From: Trichomonas vaginalis G3 | Taxonomy: Eukaryota > Parabasalia > Trichomonadida > Trichomonadidae | Length of the DNA: 64,000 bases | Direction of reading: 5' to 3' | Assembly (NCBI RefSeq): GCF_026262505.1 | Contig: NW_026529251.1 | Coordinates: forward strand, 1 to 64,000 | Shown: positions 31,389 to 41,570 of the stretch, one piece after another | Layout: each line of letters opens with the position of its first letter | Numbering within the stretch: the first letter of the stretch is position 1 | Notes under the pieces: generated by a model | Database searches by the model: none | Told to the model about the DNA's origin: nothing | What the model saw: the letters and a program-made list of their open reading frames with translations, nothing else | Position numbers and translations under genes: made by a program

Positions 31389-31724
31389 ATGTATGGAAAA
31401 AGAATAATATCTGATTTTGAACATTATTTGATTGATTTACTAATTGATCCACAAAGCTGTTGTAAAATTAATTTTGAATTTAAAATTAAAGGAACCGTAA
31501 ATTTTGTATTTATTTATCACTTAAAAGAATATGACCGATATCATAATTTGATATATGAAACTAATATAATATTTGAAGATAACAAACTTACAAGCTTCGA
31601 ACATGAAAATGATATAATATTCGAAGATGAAAAAAAGAAAGAGATTGAAAAGCAATTCAATGAATGCCTTTTAAATACATATGCGCACATTATAAGACAT
31701 AAAATGAAATTAATTCCTTATTAA
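31389..31724 (+). CDS. MYGKRI protein, B1 copy (111 aa)
   Basis: The protein is identical to that at 30201-30536 in B2. It lies just inside the left TIR of B1 once B2 is set aside. Family and partners are described at 30201. Confidence 0.65.
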   Translation: MYGKRIISDFEHYLIDLLIDPQSCCKINFEFKIKGTVNFVFIYHLKEYDRYHNLIYETNIIFEDNKLTSFEHENDIIFEDEKKKEIEKQFNECLLNTYAHIIRHKMKLIPY

Positions 31725-31759
31725 TCAAAAATATTTTTTCATCTTTTATTTTATAATAA

Positions 31760-32895
31760 ATGAGTATAACAACTAATTCATTGAAATCTTTAAAGTTCAC
31801 TAATTCAGAATTAGAAAATATTTTAGAAAATTTTGGAGACGGTTCTTATCCAACATATATGCAGAATGTGAAAGAGTTTTCTAGATTGTTGAATGAATTT
31901 AAATATAACGGACCAATTACTAAAAAGGCTATAATGAGATATTTATATCCCAAAAAAGTTGAAAAAACAAGAGAATATTCCTCTTTATGGTCCAGAGGAC
32001 CTGGGCTCAGAGAGCCTTGAAACACCTCCTGAATATTTTGAAGAAAAAATTAAACAAGATGAATATTATAACGATGAGATTGAGAAATTGGAACAATTAA
32101 GAAATGAAATAGATGAAAAAATTAAGGAATTAAGAAATGTTGAGAATGAAGTAGAGGATTTAATGAATATCCCAGCTTCAGAAAAGAAGTTCAAAAATCA
32201 CATGAGGAAAGATATAAAAATTACTTTTTGGAATCTACTAAAAATTTATTAGATGGTGATATTGACGAAACACTTTCAGAAGAAGGCACAAATTTATTCA
32301 TAAACATAAGTTACAATTTATTGACGATGGAGATTATCCATGTATATTACTTTCACCTCCTCTTGATTCTGAAAAAATTCAAAAAAGCACTGAAAACGTG
32401 ACATATGCAACAAATACGATTAAGAAAGAAGACCATGATATTTACACAAATTATTATTTAAATAAATGTACAGGTGTTGATAAAGTTTTTGATTTGTTAG
32501 ATAAAATATCAAAAGAAACAATTGGTACATATAAAATTTTATGTGATTGTGGTTTCATTGTTGAAGATACCGTTGATGTTTCATATGAAAGAACAGCACC
32601 GAAGGAGGACGAAGTGGAAAGGTCTATACCATTCGTTATTAAGAACATAAAAGATATGAAAACTTATAAACATTATATTTATTCATTTATTTCAGAAAAA
32701 ATGGAAGCAACACATAAATCATCTCGTCATCATTTCATAGCTATTCATACATTCCTTTTCAAAGTTGTGAAATTAAATAAGACAGGAATTAGATTTAATG
32801 TATCAGGGTACACATTCTTGAGTAAATTAAAATGTATTCGTCACGTTGCAGATGATAAAAATTTGTGTGTTCTTAATTCATTTTATGGACTTTAG
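31760..32895 (+). pseudogene. MSITTN protein, B1 copy (fossil)
   Basis: It is the counterpart of 29030-30166 with near-identical protein segments at both ends. The copy is broken. It stands in the same order relative to its neighbours as in B2. Confidence 0.7.
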
Positions 32896-32969
32896 CCCTG
32901 GACTCTCTGAGTCTCAGACTTTAAAAAAATAAACTTTATTTTTATTTTTTAATTTTTATTCTTACATAA

Positions 32970-34695
32970 ATGAACAAAAACGGAACGGCTAAAATGAATG
33001 ATAATCAAATAAGAGCAGAAGGTAGAAGGTTATTTAAACGCTTCTATAATATTCCTGATGGTGTTAATCCTAAAACTCGTAGAAGCTATTTAAATGAAGC
33101 CATAGATGCATATGAAGGATTTGACATTTCATCAGAAAGTGAGAGGTTAGCAAGAATGTTAAACGTTAATATTGATTTCTATTATTGTGATCCTCAACCA
33201 GAAGACGTGGACATAAATAAGGTAGACTTTCCATTAGTGGAATCAATAATGATAGATCCAGAATTTGAAACAGTAAATATTTTATTAACACAGAGTCCAT
33301 GTGGAAAACTTCACGCTGACAGAATAACAGACGTTGAAGCACTCACAGGATATAAAGTTTGCTCCTTTTGCAAAGAAGAAAGTATATTCTATCCGTGATG
33401 ATCCAGAAAGGAAAAACCAAAGAAGATTTTTAAAACATTGTGAGAAATGTAAAGAAAATAATGGAAGATTAATTCAAGACGTTCAATTGCAAAACACACA
33501 ACAACCATATGCACCACATATCACGAAACAGAAGATATATCAGTGGCTATTAGCACATAATTTGCAGGAATATTATAAACCAACAAGATATTATATTACT
33601 TTTGACTTCGAAACATTAGAGACTAAAGAAGAACTTCTACTTTCTGAATGTGCAACTTTGAACGCTTACTTAAAACCATTTATGGTATCATCAACGGTTA
33701 AATTAAACGATAAAACATATACAAGGAATTTTTGCTTAACATCAAGTGATTCGTTCATCTCTGATTGGATTGAATTTTTATTTTCAACCTGTTCATTAGT
33801 TGCTAAATCAAATATTGAACAATATGAAGAATTAATGAATACATTAAATGAGAAACAGAAGGAAGCATTTAAAGAACTTCTAGATGAGGAATTCAATAAA
33901 GTGAATATCATAGGTTTTAATTCGGGAAAGTTTGATTTAAATTTAATTCTTCGTGATTTAAACACTGCAAAATGGAAAATAAAATCAATGCTGGGTTCAT
34001 CTTCACAATTTAAGCAAATCATTGTAAAGAAAACAAACGTTCCATATGAATTGAGATTTATTGACATCAGAAATTATATAGCGGGTGGGACATTAGACCA
34101 ATTCACTCAAGATTTCGGAAACAATAAATCACGTGTTAAATCCTTTTTCCCATATCAATTCATCACATGGGAGAATTACGAAGATGAATTATATAAAAAG
34201 GAACCATTCACTCAAGATTCATTTTATTCAGCATTAACCCAAGAAACTATATCAGATAGTGATTATCAAATATATCTCAATGATGCTAAAAATTTTGAGA
34301 ATAGATTAGAATATTTTATTCATTATTGCAATAAAGACGTTGAAATTATGATTGACCCAATCGATAAAATTATTGAAGAAACATTTGTTTATAAAATTGA
34401 CATGCTCCATAATCTTTCATTATCATCTAATGCATCAATGATTCGTTACGCTTTAGCATATAAAGACTTTAATCCTAACGAAACATATCCGGAAGAAGAA
34501 AATGTGGAATCAAGTTTTGAATTAACGAAAAAGTATTGGAAATATAAAATTGAATCATATAAGAAACAAGATGAAAAGGTGAAAAGAGATACCAAAAATA
34601 ATGTTTCAATGGATGACTATCAATATTTTCACGATTTAATCCTTTCATCTAAATGTAAAATGTGTGGTAAAGCGTTTACATATGCATATTTATAA
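32970..34695 (+). pseudogene. Polymerase N-terminal part, B1 copy (fossil)
   Basis: It carries the exonuclease half (FDFETLE, IIGFNSGKFDLN) of the polymerase described at 25518-28955. Motifs A to C of the polymerase half are not present in B1. The copy is broken and the element is not autonomous. Confidence 0.75.
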
Positions 34696-35468
34696 ACATG
34701 ATTCATAATCTTTTCATAATTTTCATCGGTTATCTTTTCATAAACGTAATTTTGTAAATCAGCAACTCTTAACGGGTCAACCTGACAAAATACTAAAGTA
34801 TCCCTGAAAACATAATATTTCAAAATGATTTCACCAAATGATTTGGGATAATCATCGAACGCCTGAAATGCTAACAAATCATTTACCGGAATAATCATAT
34901 CAAAAGTGATATCAACTTCTTCATTTGCTTTCTTGAAAACTTCTGAAGGGTCAATATATTTACCACATACTGAGTTATCATATTTTTGGACATTGTTATA
35001 TAATGAATGAACAAACTTTTTAACTTTCCTTTCTGATTTTGGTTTATATGTTGCAAATGCGAAAGATTCACGGGCGCAATCCATTTGAAGATAACCGGCA
35101 TCACCTCTTTCGGTTTCTACTTCTAATTGTTTAAAGCTTTGATTTGATGATTTGTAACCAACGAATAAACGCATGCATTTAAAAGCGGCATCACATGTGA
35201 AAGCTTTATTTGAAACTAGAGTTGCTTTAACTTTGCGTTTAATATATGTGTCACCTAATTGGTTCACATCATGAGCCGGATTTGTAATTCTTAAATGAGT
35301 TTGTTTATCATCAAAATATGGAGCATCAGAGTCATAGCATGAACTTTCAAGTTCTCTATAATATCTTCTACCGTCATTCTTTGCGAATATTTCATTTATC
35401 TTTTCGAATGAATGAAATACATTTCCATTAATCGGTTTAGTGTTTGGCACTAAATAGTTAGTCGTCAT
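34696..35468 (-). pseudogene. Capsid N-terminal part, B1 copy (fossil)
   Basis: The first part of the family B capsid gene, starting MTTNYLVPNTKPINGNVFHS at 35468, nearly identical to 12502 onwards. It lies tail to tail with the polymerase remnant. The start follows TTTTTTATTTAATAATAA. The copy is broken. Confidence 0.75.
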
Positions 35469-35537
35469 TTATTATTAAATAAAAAATCAAAATTAAAAGA
35501 TGAAAATGAATTTTTAATTTTAATGAAATAATCAACT

Positions 35538-35750
35538 ATGGCTGCAGGATTCTTTAAAAAGTTATGGGATAAAGTAAAAAGAGGAGCGCATAAAGTTTGG
35601 GAAGGAATTAAGAAAGGAGCAAATTGGATATTTAAGAATAAAGAAGCAATTAGTGACGTTGCAGAACAAATAGCACCTAATGTTCCGGTAAGGGAAGTAT
35701 TAAATAAAGGAGATAAAGTTTATCGTCGACTACAACCGATATTGAGATAA
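35538..35750 (+). CDS. Amphipathic peptide MAAGFFKKLWDKV, B1 copy (70 aa)
   Basis: It is nearly identical to 12219-12431; the helix after residue 20 reads VWEGIKKGANW here and VWETMKKGANW in B2. The EGIKK form resembles the neighbouring MAAGFFKKLWEGIKK peptide. A membrane-active role is inferred. Confidence 0.6.
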   Translation: MAAGFFKKLWDKVKRGAHKVWEGIKKGANWIFKNKEAISDVAEQIAPNVPVREVLNKGDKVYRRLQPILR

Positions 35751-35770
35751 AAATAATATTTATTTTTCCA

Positions 35771-36007
35771 CTACTTTCCTCCTATTTTATTAAGTATTCC
35801 TTCAGCAATTCCACCAACTGCGTTACCTGCTTGTGCTCCCATCGCTGGATTACCTGCTTTAGCACCTAATACTCCACCTATGATAGTTCCTGCCGTTTTC
35901 GCTACTGGTGCCAAAAAGTTTGCAATGGGTTTAATAATCTTTTGATGAACCCAACTTGCAGCTTTCTTAATTCCTTCCCATAATTTTTTAAAGAATCCTG
36001 CCGCCAT
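35771..36007 (-). CDS. Amphipathic peptide MAAGFFKKLWEGI, B1 copy (78 aa)
   Basis: The protein is the same as that at 11962-12198. It is convergent with the 70-residue peptide. A basic amphipathic helix is followed by a Gly/Ala-rich segment; the role in membrane passage is inferred. Confidence 0.6.
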   Translation of the reverse strand: MAAGFFKKLWEGIKKAASWVHQKIIKPIANFLAPVAKTAGTIIGGVLGAKAGNPAMGAQAGNAVGGIAEGILNKIGGK

Positions 36008-36073
36008 TTCTGATTTAATATTAATTAAAAAATATATTTCATCACTTATATTCTAATTTTTATTTAATGATAA

Positions 36074-36448
36074 ATGAAACCGATTTTAAAAATAAATGAA
36101 ACAGAGAAGGAAGAAATAAGTGAAGATGTTCAAAATAAAATAAACATTGTTAAACCCATTACTGAAACAAAAATTTTTTCATCTGTTGAAGAATTTAATG
36201 ACTATTATGCTAATAATAAAAAATTATTTGAAGAATTGACAACATGTAAATTGAATAAAATGTTTAAAGTTGATGGATTCAAAATTTCAAAAATAAAAGG
36301 TGTTGTTAGTTTGAAATCTATTCCTCAATCAAGAATCACCGCATTAATGAAAATTGATGATTTAACAAAAAGAATAGAAATTATTGAAGAAAGAATGAAT
36401 CAAATAATTGATATCATAAATCATGACTCGTTGAGCCCGGGTCCTTAA
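36074..36448 (+). CDS. MKPILKINE protein, B1 copy (124 aa)
   Basis: It is nearly identical to 11521-11895. Its stop codon lies within the 10-bp duplication made by the MULE-like insertion, so the coding frame itself is not cut. Confidence 0.6.
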   Translation: MKPILKINETEKEEISEDVQNKINIVKPITETKIFSSVEEFNDYYANNKKLFEELTTCKLNKMFKVDGFKISKIKGVVSLKSIPQSRITALMKIDDLTKRIEIIEERMNQIIDIINHDSLSPGP

Positions 36449-36449
36449 A
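36440..36449. repeat. 10-bp target site duplication of the MULE-like element
   Basis: GGTCCTTAAA occurs at 36440-36449 and 37404-37413. The unoccupied site is seen in B2 near 11517-11526, where the same sequence stands once. Confidence 0.88.
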
Positions 36450-37403
36450 GAGTGCGGGACAAATTTGCCAGGTGTCACTTTTTCAATAACCTTAAATTAC
36501 GCTTTTCTAATTTTTAAAAAATAACCTTAAATTATATTTGAAGAAATTATGTCTATGATATATGTTTTATGCTAGAATCTTGGAGTTTTCATGCACTACA
36601 CAAGAGCTCCAAGGTTCCAAGAGTGAATGCTCAATAGCAATTATAGAGAGGTACCTTTTCAAAATGACTTTTACTGATTAAATTTAATCAATAGAAGACA
36701 TTTTGAAAAGGTACCTCTACAATTAGATATACAAGAGATTCAAAGCTTCATTTCAGATAGATTTGAAACTTTGAAAACTCTTGGTAGATTTTGAGTGAAT
36801 GCTGACAATCATCTTTGAGAAGGTTTTCTTAAAGAAAACCTTCTCAAAGAGGTTACTCAGGAGCCCTGAGGCTCCCTTTCGTAATGATTGGGAGCCTTGG
36901 GGCTCCTGAGACGAAGAATGGCTTCGCCGAATCTTTGATCAGCAGAGGCCAAATGAAAAGGCCTCTGCTGATGGATTCTCAGGAGCCCTGAGGCTCCCTT
37001 TCGTAATGATTGGGAGCCTTGGGGCTCCTGAGACGAAGAATGGCTTCGCCGAATCTTTGATCAGCAGAGGCCAAATGAAAAGGCCTCTGCTGATGGATTC
37101 TCAGGAGCCCTGAGGCTCCCTTTCGTAATGATTGGGAGCCTTGGGGCTCCTGAGACGAAGAATGGCTTCGCGAATCTTTGATCAGCAGAGGCCAAATGAA
37201 AAGGCCTCTGCTGATGGATTCTCAGGAGCCCTGAGGCTCCCTTTCGTAATGATTGGGAGCCTTGGGGCTCCTGCAGCAGAGTATCGCTCCGCTCCATTAA
37301 ATTTTTTAAAAAAAGTGCCGTGTGGCAAATTTGTCCTGTTCCCCATCTTTATTATTTTTTTTATTCCTTTGAAAAGTGACACTGGATAGTTTGTCCCTTT
37401 CTC
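36450..37403. mobile_element. Non-autonomous Mutator-like DNA transposon (954 bp)
   Basis: The ends are GAGTGCGGGACAAATTTGCC and the inverted form of GAGAAAGGGACAAACTATCC, both followed by AGGTGTCACTTTT-like or AGTGTCACTTTT-like sequence: imperfect TIRs of about 35 bp. The 10-bp duplication fits Mutator-like elements, which are known in T. vaginalis. There is no transposase. The interior is built of perfect hairpins, for instance GAGAAGGTTTTC/GAAAACCTTCTC near 36819-36847 and GAGAGGTACCTTTTCAAAATG with its partner near 36700. A tandem array follows. Confidence 0.82.
36857..37275. repeat. Tandem array of 122-bp units inside the MULE-like element
   Basis: Units begin at 36857, 36979, 37101 and 37222; the last is partial. 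Each starts TCAGGAGCCCTGAGGCTCCC and contains GGGAGCCTTGGGGCTCC and GGCCTCTGCTGAT. Short palindromes inside each unit would form hairpins. The units are almost identical, so the array is young. Confidence 0.88.
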
Positions 37404-37439
37404 GGTCCTTAAAGTCCAAGACACAAAAGTGCCCAGGAC

Positions 37440-37919
37440 TTAAAGTCCATCACTGAGTTCAAGGTTATATTCATCAAATATTTCATTATTAAATGCAACT
37501 TCTGCTAGTTTATTTATTTTTTCAATACGATCATTTGAAAGTCTATCGTTTAATTTTTTCTGAAGTTTTTCATTTTCTAGTTCTGAAACTTTATTTGGAT
37601 GATATGTAAATTCATGAAATTCTTTTTCCTCAGTTTTGATCATTAATTTACAAAGAACTTTTGTGGTTGGAATTCGTTTGAACCATTTATCCTTAATATT
37701 TGTTATAAATTCAATATCTGGAATTAATTCCCAAATTTTTGCATTTTCAATTAATTTATTATCAAATGCAAAAGCAATGGGTTTAATATTAAACTTACCT
37801 TTATAATATAAACTTTCTACATAATCATCGAAATAAACATCTACTTGTTTAACATTTTCAAGAATTGGTGAAAGAGCATCCGTTAATTGATTGACGGTTA
37901 CGAATCTTGATCCACTCAT
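37440..37919 (-). CDS. MSGSRF protein, B1 copy (159 aa)
   Basis: It is nearly identical to 11015-11494. It lies next to the right TIR of B1. Its relation to the family A protein at 54858-55277 is described under 11015. Confidence 0.62.
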   Translation of the reverse strand: MSGSRFVTVNQLTDALSPILENVKQVDVYFDDYVESLYYKGKFNIKPIAFAFDNKLIENAKIWELIPDIEFITNIKDKWFKRIPTTKVLCKLMIKTEEKEFHEFTYHPNKVSELENEKLQKKLNDRLSNDRIEKINKLAEVAFNNEIFDEYNLELSDGL

Positions 37920-38051
37920 TTATGTAAGAATAAAAAAATAAATTATTCATAAATGTCAGAAGAAAATATTTAAATAAATTATTTAAATTTTTTTACTCTA
38001 TTCAAGAATTTTATTTTTGATATAACTCATTGAATTCAAAATTTTTTAAAA

Positions 38052-38465
38052 AAATTGACACCATATTTGGAATCTATGCAAAAATATATTCTTTTTATTA
38101 ATGGTAATATAGGAATTGTAGGAATAAAAATTTTTTATAAATTATTCATAAATTTTTAAAATCTGCTATTCGGAAGTATGTTCAAAAATCATTCAATTAT
38201 GTGAGAATTCTTACGATTACAAAAAATAAATTATTCATAAATGTAAAACATGAATGTTTGCCCCTGTTGTCAAAATGTCATGTTGTCACCATTTTCAAAA
38301 AGAAGTTAATTAACCTGGTTACCCGGTTACCCCCTCATTTATGTAAGAATAATAAAATAATTTATTTTAAAATTAATGTTAAAAATAATGATACAAAATC
38401 GTTCAATATTGTATGAATTCTTACGTTTACAAAAAAGGTCACACAACCCGCACTCATATACTACT
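38052..38465. repeat. Right terminal inverted repeat of B1
   Basis: It holds GGTTACC-type palindromes and the TGTCAAAATGTCATGTTGTC module near 38270-38290, and ends CACTCATATACTACT. It has no gene. It preserves the uninterrupted version of the B2 insertion site. Confidence 0.85.
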
Positions 38466-38471
38466 ACTTAT

Positions 38472-39869
38472 TTTATAATTTTTTCGTAAAACTTTTATAG
38501 ATTTCATATTTGTATATATTCATTGACTAAAATAAACAAATTTTCATTATTTAGATTTTTGATTTTCTCATTGTTTGTTTTTCTTTTTATAACTTTTATA
38601 AAAAAATCTAGGGTTGTTAAAAATATCAAAAATTAGCGTTTTGAAGACACCATGGTGTCTTATAATTTTCCCTTCCTTATTGGCGTGTAGAAATAAATGC
38701 GCCAATAGATTGAAGAAGAAGAATTGTTTTTCTCTTAATGAACTTTAATCCTTTTGATATAAGAATATTAAAAACATTAATATAATTTCGATTTCGGAAA
38801 TTAAATTTCCAAATTTTTTGTCGATTTCGGAAATAACAGGATCCCGCATCCAACACGCAACAACAAAACACAAAACACACTTTTTGGTTCTTTCATCGTT
38901 TTAATCGTAATTTATGTAATACATGATTTGGATAAATTTTACAAAAATAGAACCTATATAAGGGTTTCGTTTTGCTAAAATTGTCACTTTTATAGCATAT
39001 TTGTTTTTGGATGTTTTGCGAAACCAAAAAAAAACTATGATATACAATGTGTGTGTAAAGAAAATACTTTATTTACTAGTTAAAAAATCATTTGGTATTG
39101 ATCAAGTTATTTTTTCTGGATAAGATATTATATGGATAATTGGATAGAAAATACAATTATATAATCTTGTACCTGGTTTAATTAAGCTAATTGTCATCAG
39201 AAACTTGTAATTTTTATGAATTTCAGATTTTCTTTTCATTACTGCTTTTCTTAATAGGTCAAGTTCTTATTTACGTTATAAAGTATGATATTTACAAATA
39301 TCAAGTTATCATGTTTTTTGAGAAATTATGAGAAACAAACAAAAATGAAAAAGATAGGAATAGCAATGAATAGTGATGTGGGTATAGAAAATGTAAGAGA
39401 TATGAATGCAAAGCAATCAGTATTTAGGATATTGACCATAGATTTCGAAAAAAAAATGCTGCATATTGAGCGAAAACTATGATTATATTATAAGGCTGTC
39501 ATTTAAAGCATAATGAAACTATTCCCTTTTCATTTTAATCGAATAAGATAGTAAAGATTTTTGAATTAGCTAGAAACTGATGAGATGTTTTCACAAATCA
39601 GATTTTTAATCTCTATAATGCATAATTCACTCAATATCTCAATTTTGATATTGCGAGATATTTTTGCTATCGGTTTCGCAATTTTGACACAATAGCAAGA
39701 GGGTTCTATAAGCATTATTATCAACGTAGAATCTGAATATCATATCAGAAAATGTCGCAAATCTGACATTTACCCGACCAAATAGCAAAAATAATTGAAT
39801 ACTTTTCGCAAAAACTTTAAAAATCGATAAAAATATGAAATATAGATATTAAAGAGACTTTTTATATAA
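38472..39869. other. Host-like AT-rich DNA, no gene supported
   Basis: About 1.4 kb between B1 and A2. Only short frames with no recognisable content are seen. It contains the 14-bp palindrome GACACCATGGTGTC near 38645 and a 17-bp word (inverse of GCAAAACGAAACCCTTA) near 38960 that recurs at about 63878 next to A3. It may be intergenic host sequence. Confidence 0.55.
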
Positions 39870-39875
39870 TATTCA
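39870..39875. repeat. 6-bp target site duplication of A2 (TATTCA)
   Basis: TATTCA stands before the A-run at 39870-39875 and after the T-run at 63754-63759. One base on each side overlaps the homopolymer, so the exact limit is uncertain by a base. Confidence 0.72.
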
Positions 39876-39935
39876 AAAAAAAAAAAAAGGTATTGGGGCT
39901 TCCAGGCACTTCGTGCCCTCTAGCCCCGAAGATGT
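39876..39935. repeat. Left terminal inverted repeat of A2
   Basis: A run of A leads to AGGTATTGGGGCTTCC, GGCACTTCGTGCC, CTCTAGCCCCGAAGATG. The partner is 63685-63753. The GTCACTTTTCTGTCACTTTTC repeat follows at about 39940-39960. Confidence 0.85.
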
Positions 39936-39988
39936 TTTGTCACTTTTCTGTCACTTTTCAGGAAAAAAACATTTTTATTAAATATAAA

Positions 39989-40805
39989 ATGAATTTTACA
40001 AAACCACCGTTACCCTTCTTTGGAAATAAGAGTAGATGTAAAGATATTCTATTGAGAGAACTTAAGAAACTACCGAATGGTCTAACATTTGTAGATTTGT
40101 TCGGTGGAAGTTTCTATATATCTCATTTGTGCCATACCGTATTCCCAAACTCAAAGATTATATGCAATGACTTCGACAACTATATGAACCGTCTCAAACA
40201 TATACCAGACACAAACAAAATATTGAGTGAGTTAAAGAAAAGATACCTATAGGTAAGATGGAACGTATACCATTAGATAAGAAAAATACTGTCAGAGAGG
40301 TTTTGAAAAAAGCAGAGTATATTGACTGGGATAGTATATCTTCTAGACTATTATATAGTGGTGTATAAGAGTTCATGACATTGAAACACTTATGTCAAAA
40401 GTTTTATATCTTAACTATACAAAGGTTTTCAAAGAGAACATAGAAAAATATACTGAGGGTATAGAGTTTGTGAGATGTCGTTGGACAGAGTTGTATGAAA
40501 AATATAAAAACAAGGAAAATGTTTTCTTTATAGTAGACCCGCCGTTCTATAACACATGGGATTTTCAATACCAAGTAGACTGGACTTTGAGAGACTCTTT
40601 AGAAACTTTAGACGTTTTACATAACCATCCATGCTTTTACTTTACATCCGATAAAAGTGGTTTGGAAAGTGTCATGAGATGGTTAGAGGACATACATGAC
40701 TATGATTTTAGATACGATAAGATAGAATATGAGAGAGGTCCTATAAACTGGAGAAAGTGTCATAACAAAGAAATTTTATTGGTAAGTAAATGTGGTTTGA
40801 AATAG
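39989..40805 (+). pseudogene. D12-class DNA adenine methyltransferase, A2 copy (fossil)
   Basis: It is the counterpart of the whole-looking gene at 8321-9139, with the same PFFGNKSRCKDIL, FVDLFGGSFYIS and VDPPFYNT blocks. The copy is broken. The start follows TTTTTATTAAATATAAA. Confidence 0.8.
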
Positions 40806-40921
40806 GACTACTTGTTTTAGGTTTTTTCCATTGTGTCATTTATTTATTTGACGTGGCAGAAAAGTACAGAGAATATGAAGATGAACCAATGCCTGCAAAT
40901 GTTCAGTATATGTACTCGTAA
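40790..40921 (+). CDS. 43-residue single-pass membrane peptide, A2 copy
   Basis: The frame begins inside the last codons of the methyltransferase. It reads MWFEIGLLVLGFFHCVIYLF and then a charged tail ending NVQYMYS. It is preserved here beside a broken methyltransferase frame, which supports a function of its own. Confidence 0.6.
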   Translation: MWFEIGLLVLGFFHCVIYLFDVAEKYREYEDEPMPANVQYMYS

Positions 40922-40944
40922 GAGATATTTTTATCTAATATTAA

Positions 40945-41305
40945 ATGGACGCACAGAACTTAGCGAATGCACAGCAACCTGGACAACCAAACCCAGAGAA
41001 TATTCCAAATGAAGTTAGAATACAAACTGCAATGGCAAACTATGGTCAAGTGCCAACAGATGTACAAATGCAAACTGCCATGTCAAATGACGCTGCGTTA
41101 GGTTTGCCACCATGGTATGCAAATATGAGATGGAAAGAGTTTTATACAAACCCTGAAGTGGGATATAAACAACTTTATGCAGATGACGCGAACACAGGAG
41201 TTGACCAGAATATGTTTTCTACCAGAGGAGAAATAGAATGTATGAGCTCAGTTAAAGAATGCAATGGAACTCAGAAGGAAACGTAAGAGACTAGGCGGAC
41301 ATTAG
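40945..41305 (+). pseudogene. MDAQNLANAQQPG protein, A2 copy (fossil)
   Basis: It is the counterpart of 7820-8181, with the same repeated QTAM pattern and WYANMRWKEFYTNPEVGY block. The start follows TTTTTATCTAATATTAA. The copy is broken and the family is unknown. Confidence 0.5.
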
Positions 41306-41323
41306 ATTTTTACATATAGTAAA

Positions 41324-41566
41324 ATGGGTTTCTTTGGAAGAATAGGAAACTTCTTTCGAAATGTTGGAAGAGGTATATGGAATGGAATAAAAACCGTAGG
41401 AAGAGGAATTTGGAACGGAGTCAAAAATATTGGTAAAAGAGTAGGTCAGTTCGTTGGTATTATACCTAAAGACCCTGAACCAGAAGAACAAGCTCCTGTT
41501 ATACAACAGCCTGAACCTGCACCACAGTCTAGTTGGCAACCAAATCCAACACCTCAACCGTATTAA
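41324..41566 (+). CDS. Amphipathic MG-type peptide with Pro-rich tail, A2 copy (80 aa)
   Basis: It starts MGFFGRIGNFFRNVGRGIW and is otherwise like 7559-7801: a double GRGIWNG(I/V)K block, then an Pro/Gln/Glu tail ending NPTPQPY. The start follows TTTTTACATATAGTAAA. A membrane-active capsid role is inferred. Confidence 0.65.
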   Translation: MGFFGRIGNFFRNVGRGIWNGIKTVGRGIWNGVKNIGKRVGQFVGIIPKDPEPEEQAPVIQQPEPAPQSSWQPNPTPQPY

Positions 41567-41570
41567 AAAA

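Larger units (their letters stand above)
9846..38465. mobile_element. Polinton/Maverick family B, copy B1 (short derivative, interrupted by B2 and a MULE)
   Basis: The ends are AGTAGTATATGAGTG... and ...CACTCATATACTACT, perfect inverted partners with AG/CT termini, and both sides carry ACTTAT. Its own DNA comprises 9846-10164, 31279-36449 and 37414-38465, a little under 7 kb. It keeps genes from both flanks of the family B layout (small proteins, part of polymerase, part of capsid, amphipathic peptides) but no integrase, helicase, ATPase or fibre, so it is a broken, non-autonomous derivative. It is close to identical to B2 where both exist, hence recent. Confidence 0.9.

Noticed and set aside
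30200-32895. Artefactual palindrome of the assembly
   Set aside because: The inverted similarity is explained by two sister elements in opposite orientation with separate ends and flanking repeats, and single differences exist between the copies. Long reads would still be useful.
36450-37403. Frames of 78-85 residues in the MULE-like element
   Set aside because: They follow the 122-bp repeats in several frames and strands and encode only repeat sequence.
39285-39482. 65-residue frame in host-like DNA
   Set aside because: No TTTTTAY box, no recognisable domain and AT-rich composition; chance frame is more likely.
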